A stretch of 64,000 nt of DNA, from assembly GCA_016296655.1 (NCBI GenBank), contig JAEDIW010000005.1, positions 1 to 64,000 on the forward strand, given 5' to 3'. Every line of letters begins with the position of its first letter. The first letter of the stretch is position 1. This stretch comes from Treponema sp. (GTDB lineage Bacteria; Spirochaetota; Spirochaetia; Treponematales; Treponemataceae). The notes under the pieces were generated by a model. The model was given only the letters and a program-made list of their open reading frames with translations, did not search any database and had not been told where the DNA came from. Position numbers and translations under genes: made by a program. This document shows positions 1-8,551 of the stretch, one piece after another.

Positions 1-2
1 AA

Positions 3-350
3 ATTGCAGAAAAACTGGCAGAAGTTGTAAAGGGGACAATATTTGCGGATGCAGGGTATTTACAGAAAAAAGATGTTTTGAAACGAATGGAAGAAGATGG
101 AATTAAATTTGAAGCAGCTCCAAGAAAAAATATGAACAGACTTATGAGCCGTTTTGAATGCTATCATATCAAGCACAGAAGCATCATTGAATCCGACTGG
201 GGAACATTGAAAAACAACTTTCAGCTTGAATATCATAAGGCACGAAGTATTGTCGGTATGTTCCGTCACTTTTTCTATAGCATTGCAGCTTATATGATTA
301 ACCGCAATCTGGACTTTTATCAAAACTTTTTCAGATTACGGTTAATTTAG
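3..350 (+). CDS. IS982-family transposase, C-terminal part (cut by window edge)
   Basis: The frame is open at the left edge and ends with TAG at 348-350. The visible 115 residues contain FADAGYLQKK, a KNMNRLM segment, and the terminal block HRSIIES followed by an AAYMINRN end. This layout (GDxGY-like strand, RKNMK-like strand, then R-S-I-I-E with the catalytic Glu) is that of IS982-family DDE transposases. The visible part has no internal stop, so the copy may be intact upstream. The right inverted repeat cannot be defined because the left end lies outside the window; it should lie in 351-470. Family assignment is from motif memory; the broader call (DDE transposase) is firmer. Confidence 0.75.
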   Translation: MAEKLAEVVKGTIFADAGYLQKKDVLKRMEEDGIKFEAAPRKNMNRLMSRFECYHIKHRSIIESDWGTLKNNFQLEYHKARSIVGMFRHFFYSIAAYMINRNLDFYQNFFRLRLI

Positions 351-472
351 AAAACTCGAATTTCGGGCTATGAAAGATGTTGCGTGTGAAAAAATCAGTA
401 TTCAAACGGCAACTGCAAAACATTGCGGAAAAAAATCAGATTGTAAAAATATAAGACAGAGGCTTGCGTTTT
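351..472. other. Intergenic: expected right end of the IS982-type element
   Basis: About 120 bp between the transposase stop and the convergent GH57-like gene. No gene or clear terminator is visible. The right terminal repeat of the element should be here but cannot be placed without the left end. Confidence 0.35.
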
Positions 473-2443
473 TCAGTTTTTTTTGTGTTTTGCGGCAACA
501 ATTGTAAAATTAATCGTTTTTTCCATTTCCATGCCGGCAGCCAGCTGAACATCCCAGCAGAATGATGTTACAAGCGTACGCCCTGCAACCACAGTTTTTC
601 CATTTTTATCTGGCCTTTGAAATGAAATCTGTGAAAAAATAAAAGAAGCATTTTCGTTTGGTTCAAAAATGAAAGTAATATCATCTTTTGAGTCAACTAT
701 CTGAACAAAAGAAACTTTTTCAATCATTTCTGGATCTTTTACATCGCTGTCAAGTCGGTTTCTTTCTCCGTTAGAAACAGCTTCCAGCAAATATTTCATC
801 TTATCATCTGGCCTTGAAAAATTTGACTCAACGGTCAGTTTGCCTGACATGGAAAAAGGACTTTCATTTTTTAAAATATACTGAACCATAAGGCCGTTGC
901 CAGTAATTACATAATTTTTGCGCAGACGAACAGGTTGCCGCAAAGTTGAGAAATTTCCTTCAGCTTCAAATTTTATTTCATGACGTTTGCTGTTAAAAAC
1001 CGAAAGTGAATAATTTTTATTTGTGAAAATTCCAGAATCTGTAGTTCTTAAATTTTTAAATGCCTCAAATTCTTCTTCATCAAAAAGGCTGTCAACAAAA
1101 AAACCCCGACAATATCTGTCAGTATAACCATCAAATTTTTCAAGCCGCTTGAAATTATCAGCATAATTACCGCAGTTTTTCATTACGTCAAACTCAAAGA
1201 TTGAGCCACTTTTTAAGCCGATGCAGGCATTAAAATGATTCATCCTGCATAAATATTCATCAACACCGTCGCAATTGTAGTCAAACGCTGTTATGGACTC
1301 TGTAAATTCATCCGCTTCGCGCAGGAGTTTTTCAGCTTCTGCAAGGCTTTTATAAGCTACCAGCCTGCGTTTTGAATCTGCAACAACACCGTTTGGTGTA
1401 CAGATGTAGGCTTCTCCTGTCTGGGCTTCCCAAAGTTTGTCTCTTGCGGCTTTCTTCCGCATTTTATCCCCGTGACATTGATTGAGCAGCAGGCTTAAAT
1501 AAAGCATTCGATTGTACAAGGCTTCTTGTCGTGGATATGTCCTGAAAAAATCATAAATTGTAACAGGAAATGTTCCAGTCGCTGAAACCGATGAAAAAGG
1601 ATTTGAAGCCCATAATGCAATATCAGAACTGATTCCTGCAGGAATGTAAGCCTGTACAAATGTTTTTGCGCTGCGTCTGCATGTGAGCGGCAATGACAGT
1701 TCAACAGAATCTTTAAAGTTATTTTTCAGTTCAGCGAGAAAATCTTTCAGCCAGGAAGAATTCAAAAGCTCTGCCAACTGATGTTTTCCTATAAAAACGG
1801 TAACAATCTGTTCATAATCGTTATTTTCTGAATAGGACAAACCTCTTTCTTTTACAGATGAAATAAGATTTTTTATATATTCAGAAACTGGAATTTCTTT
1901 TTGTGGAGAAAATTCCCTGAAGCTTGGCAGAACGCACAAAGTTTTTCCTTTGTCAGCTGAAATAATAGGGAGATAATATTGTTTTGAATCAGGGACAAGG
2001 GAACTGTCTAAAATTACATATTCCATTCCGCAGGTTTGAAAACCAAAAATCAGAGATGGATCCCAACTGCTTGCACAAAGAGAAAGCCCTCTTGGTCGTT
2101 TGCCTGTGGCTCTGCGGATTTCAGAAGAAAGCATTTCAATTTGCCCTGCCCTGTCTGACGGATAAAGCAAGGGAAATATAGGGTTATAAAATCCTCCCCC
2201 CAAAAGTTCAACCTGTTTACGTGCTGTAAGTTCTCCAAGAACTTTTAAAAATTCAGGATAATTTTTTTTATACCAGACTAACTGAGGACCTGTAAATGAA
2301 AATGTAAATTTTAGTTCTGGGTTTGCATATAAAAATGAAACAATCGGTTTATATATGAGCTGATAATTTGCAGAAAAGTTGTCTTTTACATTTATCTGGG
2401 AGGAATCGGATGATAAAACAAAACATAAATTAATTTTTCCCAT
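473..2443 (-). CDS. GH57-like protein lacking the catalytic residues
   Basis: A 656-residue protein with the N-terminal barrel and C-terminal beta region of glycoside hydrolase family 57 (alpha-amylase/4-alpha-glucanotransferase type). The family motif ELLGGGFYNPIFP is clear at residues 79-91. The strand that normally reads WLxERVWEP, with Glu as nucleophile, is LSLCASSWDP at 120-129, so Ala124 replaces the Glu. The region of the acid/base Asp reads IVTVFIGKHQL (213-223) with no acidic residue, and the N-terminal HQP motif is replaced by SSDS. A regulatory or binding role is therefore more likely than catalysis; this is inference. No signal peptide. It is last in the minus-strand run after rnfA, 147 bp downstream. 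ATG 2443 is preferred over in-frame TTG codons at 2458 and 2455; the Shine-Dalgarno spacing is poor for all. Confidence 0.75.
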   Translation of the reverse strand: MGKINLCFVLSSDSSQINVKDNFSANYQLIYKPIVSFLYANPELKFTFSFTGPQLVWYKKNYPEFLKVLGELTARKQVELLGGGFYNPIFPLLYPSDRAGQIEMLSSEIRRATGKRPRGLSLCASSWDPSLIFGFQTCGMEYVILDSSLVPDSKQYYLPIISADKGKTLCVLPSFREFSPQKEIPVSEYIKNLISSVKERGLSYSENNDYEQIVTVFIGKHQLAELLNSSWLKDFLAELKNNFKDSVELSLPLTCRRSAKTFVQAYIPAGISSDIALWASNPFSSVSATGTFPVTIYDFFRTYPRQEALYNRMLYLSLLLNQCHGDKMRKKAARDKLWEAQTGEAYICTPNGVVADSKRRLVAYKSLAEAEKLLREADEFTESITAFDYNCDGVDEYLCRMNHFNACIGLKSGSIFEFDVMKNCGNYADNFKRLEKFDGYTDRYCRGFFVDSLFDEEEFEAFKNLRTTDSGIFTNKNYSLSVFNSKRHEIKFEAEGNFSTLRQPVRLRKNYVITGNGLMVQYILKNESPFSMSGKLTVESNFSRPDDKMKYLLEAVSNGERNRLDSDVKDPEMIEKVSFVQIVDSKDDITFIFEPNENASFIFSQISFQRPDKNGKTVVAGRTLVTSFCWDVQLAAGMEMEKTINFTIVAAKHKKN

Positions 2444-2590
2444 ATAATTTTCCAACAAGCTCCAGTTTTGTTCTTATATAAGTATAACCAACTTCAGGCT
2501 GTTTTCAGCGATTTTTCCATGCCAAAAAAATTGAATTCATAAAAACCTTTCTATATTCTATTATTATTTTCAAATAATTTAAAGGTAAAA

Positions 2591-3145
2591 TTACATTAAT
2601 CCGCAAGGATTCAACCATGAAACATTCCATGCAAAAATTGAAAAAATCAATATAGCAATATTTATGTAAATCAAACTTACTGCATGAATTTTTTCAGGAG
2701 GAACAAAAAAATCAAAGCGTTTTTTAAAAGCAACCAGCAGAATCTGAATAAGGTAAAAAGTCAGAACACATGCCATAGCGATGACAGAAAGTTCAATAAA
2801 ATTTGAACTTTCCTGAACTGCAAGCAGTGAAAACAAAAAAGTTGTAGAAAAATCAAAAGAAAAGTCCTTTACAGCTTTGTAAATAACATAATTTGTGAGT
2901 GCTGTAAAAAAGAGAAAAATAATCAGTGTAAAAAAAGGGAAAAAATCAAACAAATTTAGTCGGCTTAGCACTGTTCTTGTAAAAAATCCTGCAACTATTG
3001 ACGTAAGTTCAACTATAATCAAAGTGCGTAAGAATGCAAACAGAAGCGATTTATAGTTATCATGAATCATAACGATTCGTCCAAGTCCGATTCCGTAAAA
3101 AAGAATTGCAGAAGAAAAAAGCAGATAATAAAAAAAGTTATTCAT
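2591..3145 (-). CDS. rnfA: RnfA-like membrane subunit
   Basis: A 184-residue, almost wholly hydrophobic protein with about six membrane helices, in the RnfA position of an rnfC-D-G-E-A order. RnfA and RnfE normally form an inverted-topology pair that holds a membrane [2Fe-2S] cluster through one Cys each in GLCP-like and NCA-like motifs. Here the first motif region reads GLGRIVMIHD and the second SSNFIELSV, so neither cysteine is seen at its usual place; remaining cysteines are in the fifth helix and at the C-terminus. Start ATG follows GAGGT at 5-nt spacing and overlaps the rnfE stop by 8 nt. The RnfA label rests on gene order and hydropathy more than on sequence identity; the two proteins could be swapped in name. 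No rnfB follows. Confidence 0.6.
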   Translation of the reverse strand: MNNFFYYLLFSSAILFYGIGLGRIVMIHDNYKSLLFAFLRTLIIVELTSIVAGFFTRTVLSRLNLFDFFPFFTLIIFLFFTALTNYVIYKAVKDFSFDFSTTFLFSLLAVQESSNFIELSVIAMACVLTFYLIQILLVAFKKRFDFFVPPEKIHAVSLIYINIAILIFSIFAWNVSWLNPCGLM

Positions 3146-3749
3146 CGTTTACCTCGGATGCACTTTTCCGATTGTTAATTTGAAAAGCAAGGCTGATTAT
3201 AACAGCTGAAATTATGGCTGCACCAGGAGTTGATGCAAAAAAATTCAAAAAAGTACAAGAATTTATGTCGAAAAGTTTTATCTGATTTATGCCTGATGTT
3301 ACTGGGAAACTTAATGTTCCGTATCCAAGAACATCCCTCAAAAGCGAAAATCCTAATGAAAAACCTGTAAACCAAAGACAGTTGACAAGCATTTTTTTCA
3401 GACTGAGTTTAAAGTCAAGATTTTCAGTTTCGCTAGAATTCAAGAATATGACATAGATGGAAAAAGCCTGAAGATAGAAAATAAATGAAAGTTGCAGAGC
3501 ATTTAATGGGCTTATAAGCGTCAATATTAATTTAAAAACTGTAACCAATGAAACTACTGAAAGAGGAAGTAAAACTTTTACAGATTTGTGCAGATTTAGT
3601 TTGAAAAATAAAAAATTCAACATTGTTGTAAGGATAAAAGTTATGTCAAATGAAACAGCAAGAATAATTCCTGATGCAAGTCTGCCTGGACAGGGAATGA
3701 GAACAGCAAGTATTGAAGAAATATAAATAATAAGTCTTTTATTCGTCAT
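3138..3749 (-). CDS. rnfE: RnfE-like membrane subunit
   Basis: A 203-residue polytopic membrane protein, the expected partner of RnfA. The first half contains VLIPCPGRLASG (Cys20), which can be matched to the GLCP motif of RnfE, so one cluster cysteine may remain. The second conserved cysteine motif (NCAIL in typical RnfE) is replaced by a stretch reading IYVIFLNSS. The C-terminal half has DVLGYGTL, a loop typical of the RnfE/NqrD family. Start ATG lies 8 nt after AAGGA and overlaps the rnfG stop by 11 nt, so translation is coupled. With the cysteine changes, electron transfer through the membrane by the standard route looks doubtful. Confidence 0.65.
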   Translation of the reverse strand: MTNKRLIIYISSILAVLIPCPGRLASGIILAVSFDITFILTTMLNFLFFKLNLHKSVKVLLPLSVVSLVTVFKLILTLISPLNALQLSFIFYLQAFSIYVIFLNSSETENLDFKLSLKKMLVNCLWFTGFSLGFSLLRDVLGYGTLSFPVTSGINQIKLFDINSCTFLNFFASTPGAAIISAVIISLAFQINNRKSASEVNDE

Positions 3750-4227
3750 TTGAAAAATCCTTGAAGCCTAAAATAAAAGGGATGCGCTTCTGCCAGTAAT
3801 AAATTGTAGATTTCATGGAAATGGAGCTGACTGTATCAATAAAATTATCTGGCATATTAAGAAAAGTGACAAAATCAGTATCTCCATCTAGAGCAGCAAG
3901 AAAAAGTGCAGGATATTGACCATATAAAGTCGTAACATTGATAAGTAAGGCAACTTTATTTTCTTTTTGAATTTTAGAGTTTACTAAAAAAGCCTTTGCA
4001 GATGTAGAAAAGCCTGAATTAATTTTAAAATCAGAAACAATTTCATATTCATCCTGAAAATGAACTGCAAGGCATTGGTTTACGGCATTCTGCAAACCTT
4101 TATTCCATGAATTTCTTGATAAAAAAATCATCAGAAAAACAAATAAAAATAAAAAAAGCAATATTCCCGAAAAAATTCCTGCAAGTTTTAATTCGGTTTT
4201 ATCAATATCAATTTTAAAATCAAGCAT
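3739..4227 (-). CDS. rnfG: RnfG-like subunit with degenerate flavinylation site
   Basis: A 162-residue protein with one N-terminal membrane helix (about residues 18-36) and a periplasmic domain, the RnfG layout, though shorter than the usual 190-210. RnfG normally carries FMN on the Thr/Ser of a D-x-x-S-G-A-T motif. The matching place near the C-terminus reads DTVSSISMKST, where S-G-A-T has become S-S-I-S; a Ser is still available but the G-A core is gone. ATG 4227 is chosen because GGTGA stands 5 nt upstream; a longer frame needs a TTG start. It overlaps the rnfD stop (ATGCTTGA). The family call depends mainly on position between rnfD and rnfE. Confidence 0.6.
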   Translation of the reverse strand: MLDFKIDIDKTELKLAGIFSGILLFLFLFVFLMIFLSRNSWNKGLQNAVNQCLAVHFQDEYEIVSDFKINSGFSTSAKAFLVNSKIQKENKVALLINVTTLYGQYPALFLAALDGDTDFVTFLNMPDNFIDTVSSISMKSTIYYWQKRIPFILGFKDFSNDE

Positions 4228-5317
4228 TTTGCTCACCTTTTCCAATGGAAAGTTTATTCTGCAAAAGCAGGCTTAGTTTTCTGTGTTCAAAATAGTATTC
4301 TGTCTGCTGCAATAGCAGTGAAATAATATTTACTAAAATGACTGTAAATATTGTTCCTGCTGGTGAAGTTCCGCAACCAACTATAAAAAAGGCTATGACA
4401 CCAGCTACTACTCCGTAAATGATTTTTCCAGGTGTTGTAACAGGTGTTGTACCCATCCATGCAAGCAAAAATACAGAGCAGAACAATGTTCCGCTTGTCA
4501 TGACTGCAAGAATTACATCCCCAGAACTTGAAATTCCTGAATGTACATATTGGGATACAAAATAAACAAGCAGACTGTATACAGTAACGTAACATGCTGG
4601 AATGATAAATGAAACAAAATCAAATGCAAAAAGGACAGCGGAAGAAATTAATGTAAGGATGTTGAATCTGAATGCCGGAATGATAAAACTGTTGTCCCAT
4701 AAAAGAGAAACGTAACCTTCTGGAACAGAAATTCCAAAATGATTGAAAATTTTTAAATTAAGATATGCTGTTACGGATTTATCAAATGGCAGTATCGGTA
4801 TGGAACCATTTTGAATCAGCAGCAATGATGGATTGTGTGAAATAAGCTGTTCTTCGGTAATAAGAAATGAAGGAAAGTTCTTAACGTCAAGAATCCATGC
4901 AAGTGCAACTGTTATTGCAACTGGATTTATCCATGAATGAGAATAGCCACCGAAAGCGTAATCAAAGACAAGAGATGATATCAATACGAGAAAAAAAACA
5001 GGAATAACAGGCATATTTGACGGTAACAAAAGGCCTGTCAGTATTCCCTTTAAAATTGAAGTTGCTCCATAAAAATGCTTTTTTCTTAGAATAGAATTTA
5101 TGCTTTCTGCAAAAGTCAAGGCAAGAACCGATGCTGCTGTTATATAAAGGGAAGAATAGCAACCTGTAAGATAAAGCATAACAAGTTGAGGAATCAGCAG
5201 GAGTAAAAGAGCGACTGTAGAGGCACTTGTTGAAGCTGAATAACGACAGAAAGGTCGTATTTTTGAATTATTGCGGGTAAATGTTTCTATAGTTCTATTT
5301 TTCAGTAAATTTTCCAT
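4220..5317 (-). CDS. rnfD: RnfD-like membrane subunit
   Basis: A 365-residue membrane protein of the NqrB/RnfD family with about eight to ten helices. Recognisable landmarks are YSHSWINPVAITVALAW in the middle and, near the end, MGTTPVTTPGKIIYGV followed by GCGTSPAGTIF, matching the ATDPVTSP and GGYPEG blocks of RnfD. The loop that normally holds D-x-x-S-G-A-T with covalently bound FMN reads PFDKSVTAYLN, with no Thr in the canonical place. ATG 5317 has GGGAG at 7-nt spacing (ATG 5320 is an alternative at 4 nt). The gene overlaps the 3' end of rnfC by 23 nt. The family call is firm; flavin binding is in doubt. Confidence 0.8.
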   Translation of the reverse strand: MENLLKNRTIETFTRNNSKIRPFCRYSASTSASTVALLLLLIPQLVMLYLTGCYSSLYITAASVLALTFAESINSILRKKHFYGATSILKGILTGLLLPSNMPVIPVFFLVLISSLVFDYAFGGYSHSWINPVAITVALAWILDVKNFPSFLITEEQLISHNPSLLLIQNGSIPILPFDKSVTAYLNLKIFNHFGISVPEGYVSLLWDNSFIIPAFRFNILTLISSAVLFAFDFVSFIIPACYVTVYSLLVYFVSQYVHSGISSSGDVILAVMTSGTLFCSVFLLAWMGTTPVTTPGKIIYGVVAGVIAFFIVGCGTSPAGTIFTVILVNIISLLLQQTEYYFEHRKLSLLLQNKLSIGKGEQNA

Positions 5318-6620
5318 CATGGTACTCCCGGATAAGTTCAATAACCTGGCTCAATGGCAGTCTAGATGAACAGACTGAATTACAGAGTGTACAGTTACTG
5401 CATAAAGTCGAAGCCTGCAGAAAACAGGAATCTATATCTTTGTTTTTTACAAGAATTTGATTATACAGAATATCTGGTGCAAGACCTACAGGGCAAACCT
5501 GGCGGCATTTTCCGCAATGAACACATTCCTTTGGTGTAATATTTGGGAACGGCTTATATGAAAGAAATCCAATGGATTTTATGTTTTTTGTAACAGGATA
5601 TGTATTTTCATTTATTTTCCAGCCGGTAAGCTGACCGTTTATTACAATATTTGAAGGCTGTTTTAAAAATCCGCCACATTCGTCTATGATAAAGTTTATT
5701 GCAGTTCCTATTGGCAGTCTGAAAACCGCAGAAACCTTCATACAGTCACCATAAACGTAGACATACTGATTTATTACAGGAATCTGCTCAACTACTGCTT
5801 CATATAAATGAATCAAGGTCAGGGAATCTACAAATAAATCATGAATATTAACTTTTTCAAAAAAGTCATCCTTTGGCAGTTGTTTATGAATGTTGTCGAG
5901 CATTACATACGGAAAACCTGCTGGATATTTTGAACAGTCTGCAGGAATGTATTTTACAGGCAGTTCCTTGAAAATTTCAGAAGCATCTCCTCCATTTTCA
6001 GGGATTCCGTATTTTTTGTCATAGGTAAAAATTATTCCTTCTGCACAAATTGCACGACAAAGTATTGCCGCTCCTTGCTGAATTTTTTCAAAATAGTTTT
6101 TTGAAATGAAAAAATCTGTACAACGATAAGGATCTTCATCAAAAAGCCTTACGACAAGAATTTTTGATGTTTCAGGCTTTAGAGAAGAGATTTGCTTAGC
6201 CAAAGATTCGGTTTTATTTATTGAAAAAGTATTTACAATACCAGCTTCTGCAATTGTTTTTAAAATTTCAGAAGGCAACTTAAACTGCCAGTCAAAAGAT
6301 TTTTTTTCTTTGCCACGAAAGGAAAATTTTCCCTTAAACTTTATTTTTACAGCATCAGTTTCTGTTCCGTCTGGTAGTTGTACTGGTTCAACACTTTCAA
6401 CTATTCCAGGAACAGGTGAATGAAGTTTTATTGCAGGAATATTTTCCTCAGAATTAGTTGCCTGAGCAATAACCTGCCCCTCCTGCACAATAGCACCTGG
6501 TTCAACCATCAGACTGCATTCAGTAAAATCATCTTGTTTTAACAGAACGGCAACTTCATGCGGTAAAAAAGAATCAATTGCAGAATATTCAATTTTTTTA
6601 GTTTGCCTTAGCTTTATCAT
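5295..6620 (-). CDS. rnfC: RnfC-like iron-sulfur subunit, NADH/FMN loop not recognisable
   Basis: A 441-residue protein. The N-terminal barrel-sandwich region is clear (LMVEPGAIVQEGQVIA, HSPVPGIVE), and so are two C-terminal 4Fe-4S sets: C366-x2-C-x2-C-x3-C376 in CVHCGKCRQVCP, and C407-x2-C-x2-C-x3-C417 in CSNCTLCNSVC. In typical RnfC the middle carries a glycine-rich GxGGAGFPT loop for FMN/NADH and an NGAECEPY motif. The corresponding places here read EAGIVNTFSINK and RLFDEDPYRC, so both are degenerate. The fold is kept while the NADH entry site seems lost. ATG 6620 is preferred to GTG 6632; no good Shine-Dalgarno is seen. It overlaps the upstream gene by 23 nt and rnfD by 23 nt. Confidence 0.8.
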   Translation of the reverse strand: MIKLRQTKKIEYSAIDSFLPHEVAVLLKQDDFTECSLMVEPGAIVQEGQVIAQATNSEENIPAIKLHSPVPGIVESVEPVQLPDGTETDAVKIKFKGKFSFRGKEKKSFDWQFKLPSEILKTIAEAGIVNTFSINKTESLAKQISSLKPETSKILVVRLFDEDPYRCTDFFISKNYFEKIQQGAAILCRAICAEGIIFTYDKKYGIPENGGDASEIFKELPVKYIPADCSKYPAGFPYVMLDNIHKQLPKDDFFEKVNIHDLFVDSLTLIHLYEAVVEQIPVINQYVYVYGDCMKVSAVFRLPIGTAINFIIDECGGFLKQPSNIVINGQLTGWKINENTYPVTKNIKSIGFLSYKPFPNITPKECVHCGKCRQVCPVGLAPDILYNQILVKNKDIDSCFLQASTLCSNCTLCNSVCSSRLPLSQVIELIREYHDGKFTEK

Positions 6621-7992
6621 TTTTCGCAGCACTCATCATTAAAAAGAATAAGAGCAAAGATGCAGTCAAAAATTCAATTACAAGAATAAAAAATTCATGG
6701 ATTGCCCCAGAAGTTTTTCCTGCAGGTGAATAAGAGGCAGCATCATTTTTCCCCTGTTTTTTCAACATCTTTTCCAAAGAAGTTTCAGATAGAGAATCTA
6801 TTTCATTCAGTACAGATTCTTTGAAAGCATCATCAAAAATAAAAACAATTTCATTGGTTTGTTTAATTCCATCTGAAGTTTGTTCGTAGCGAGGAATTAT
6901 AACTTTATCGCCAAAATTTGCCCTGCCGTTTTTTTCATATAAAGACCGGTAAGGATATGTTGCCTGAAACCATTTCCATTCAATGTAGTCTGAAAGGGAA
7001 ACAAGATTATCTTCCCTATTATAGCGTGCAGGGGCTGGAAGTAACAAGTCATTGTCAGCTGAAGATGGCAAAAATCTAGATGTCATTACATATTGAAACA
7101 AAAACAAACCTGTCAAAATCATACATGCTGCAGGCATTTTTATGAAACTGCGGTTTTGCAGCGAAATACAGTCAGCAGGAAGAATAAGAACTCTTTGAAA
7201 AATCTGCTTTTGGTGAACTTTTTGTTCTGCAAAATATAAAATCTGCTCTGCTGCAAGGGATGATGCCAAACTAAGCAGCATTAAAAGTCCTGCTGAAAAT
7301 GATGCCAGTGATATCAGAATTATGGGAATTATAAAAAAAATTGCCGAAAAAATGCTTTTTGCAATAATTGCCTGGCAACCTTTGCGACGCCTTAATCCAG
7401 AAAAAAACGCAAAACCCAAAAGAATGAGTGCGGCACCACCTGCATGAACAAAAAATGGTTGGCTTAAAGTAAAAAGCAACGGAAAAACTGCTGAAAATAT
7501 GAAAAATTTGGAAAAACCCAGAAAAAAAGATAGTACGACAGCAAAAATCAGGCATAGCAAAGGTGTAAGCCATGGAAAAACAACCTGAGAATCAAGTGTT
7601 GCAGAAATATGATAGTTGTTTATCAAAATTCTATAAGCCCGTTCAAGTTCTCTGGTATATTCTTCTGGAACATAATAAACCTGGAATTTTTCAGCTTTAT
7701 CAAAGAAAAAATTTTTCTTCAATTTGTTATAGTCTTTTACATCGTCTGGCAGTTTGTATACAGGACAATAAGGCGACAGAAAACTTTTTTGAAATGAAAG
7801 AGAAACAACGTCTTTACAGCCATAATTTGAAAGAATCGAAAGAACAGTCTGCTCATCTGTTTCTCTTGAAACTGCAAGTGTATGAAAACCTGTCCATAAT
7901 CTTTGAACAGGAACACTATGAAACAGAAAAAGTGAGAATATATTTAAAACTATTATTGCAGTGCTGATAACCAGACTTCTGTTGATTTTCAT
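6598..7992 (-). CDS. Unknown membrane protein coupled to the Rnf genes
   Basis: I do not recognise this 464-residue protein. It has an N-terminal helix (about 7-28), a roughly 110-residue outside or periplasmic region that includes the segment KFQVYYVPEEYTRELERAYR, a block of about six helices (residues 140-300) containing a basic loop GLRRRKGCQ, a second soluble region (about 310-430) with VIIPRYEQ and FIFDDAFKES, and a final helix followed by a Lys-rich end. No cofactor motif is seen. It starts 24 bp after the DUF212 stop and overlaps rnfC, so it belongs to the same transcript and may be an accessory subunit of the Rnf-like complex; that is inference from context. Confidence 0.7.
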   Translation of the reverse strand: MKINRSLVISTAIIVLNIFSLFLFHSVPVQRLWTGFHTLAVSRETDEQTVLSILSNYGCKDVVSLSFQKSFLSPYCPVYKLPDDVKDYNKLKKNFFFDKAEKFQVYYVPEEYTRELERAYRILINNYHISATLDSQVVFPWLTPLLCLIFAVVLSFFLGFSKFFIFSAVFPLLFTLSQPFFVHAGGAALILLGFAFFSGLRRRKGCQAIIAKSIFSAIFFIIPIILISLASFSAGLLMLLSLASSLAAEQILYFAEQKVHQKQIFQRVLILPADCISLQNRSFIKMPAACMILTGLFLFQYVMTSRFLPSSADNDLLLPAPARYNREDNLVSLSDYIEWKWFQATYPYRSLYEKNGRANFGDKVIIPRYEQTSDGIKQTNEIVFIFDDAFKESVLNEIDSLSETSLEKMLKKQGKNDAASYSPAGKTSGAIHEFFILVIEFLTASLLLFFLMMSAAKNDKAKAN

Positions 7993-8016
7993 AGGTTACA
8001 AAATCCGCTTTTAATT

Positions 8017-8496
8017 TTACAGCATGGAAAATGCAAGGCCTATAAAAAAACCTAAAAGACAGCCGATAAAAACTTCCATTGGGGAATGTCCCTGTACTTC
8101 TTTTAAAAATTTAAAACTGGACATTTCTTTATCATTCAGTATTTTGGCAATTTCATTAATACGGCGAGCCTGAATTCCATTTGCACGCCTTACCCCTACT
8201 GCATCACGCATAGTTACAAGCATAAAACAGAACGCAAGTATAAAAATATCTGAATCAATGCCTGAACGGAAACCTATTGTAGTACAAAGACATGATACTA
8301 AAGCCGAATGACTTGAAGGCAAACCGCCTGTTCTCCATAAAAGGAGTTCAAAAAGCTGCTTTAGAGAATGAACCTGACCATAAAACAGTTTGATGATGGT
8401 TTTTATGAACTGGGCACAGAACCAGCTGAAAATGCAGGCAAGCAATATAGGGTTTGAAAACAATAATTGAAATTGAGTCTTTGCACCAGTAAACAT
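8017..8496 (-). CDS. DUF212 / divergent PAP2-family membrane protein
   Basis: A 159-residue membrane protein. GGLPSSHSALVSCL (about residues 57-70) and EVQGHSPMEVFIGCLLGF near the C-terminus are the two diagnostic motifs of the DUF212 (YuiD-like, divergent acid phosphatase/vanadium haloperoxidase-related) family; the SSHS and GHSP histidines match the phosphatase-type active site. A lipid-phosphate phosphatase role is plausible but unproven for the family. It heads the minus-strand run into the Rnf-like operon, 24 bp upstream of the next gene. A TAAAAT box lies 6 nt before the ATG and no Shine-Dalgarno is visible, so the transcript may be leaderless. Confidence 0.8.
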   Translation of the reverse strand: MFTGAKTQFQLLFSNPILLACIFSWFCAQFIKTIIKLFYGQVHSLKQLFELLLWRTGGLPSSHSALVSCLCTTIGFRSGIDSDIFILAFCFMLVTMRDAVGVRRANGIQARRINEIAKILNDKEMSSFKFLKEVQGHSPMEVFIGCLLGFFIGLAFSML

Positions 8497-8502
8497 ACTT
8501 TC

Positions 8503-8530
8503 ATTTTATCAACAGACAAAGTTTTGTCTA
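8503..8530 (-). promoter_or_regulatory. Minus promoter with palindrome, ahead of the DUF212/Rnf operon
   Basis: Reading the minus strand, TAGACA (8525-8530), a 16-nt spacer and TAAAAT (8503-8508) precede the ATG by 6 nt. A perfect inverted repeat AGACAAA-GT-TTTGTCT (8514-8529) covers the -35 side and lies in the 68-bp gap between two divergent genes, so it is a candidate operator. Confidence 0.5.
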
Positions 8531-8551
8531 GTAGTTTTTTCAATATATGAT

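Noticed and set aside
6598..6700. TSGAI near the end of the 464-residue membrane protein as a flavinylation motif
   Set aside because: The Asp three residues before the Ser and the Thr/Ser acceptor after Ala are missing, so it does not meet the D-x-x-S-G-A-T pattern.
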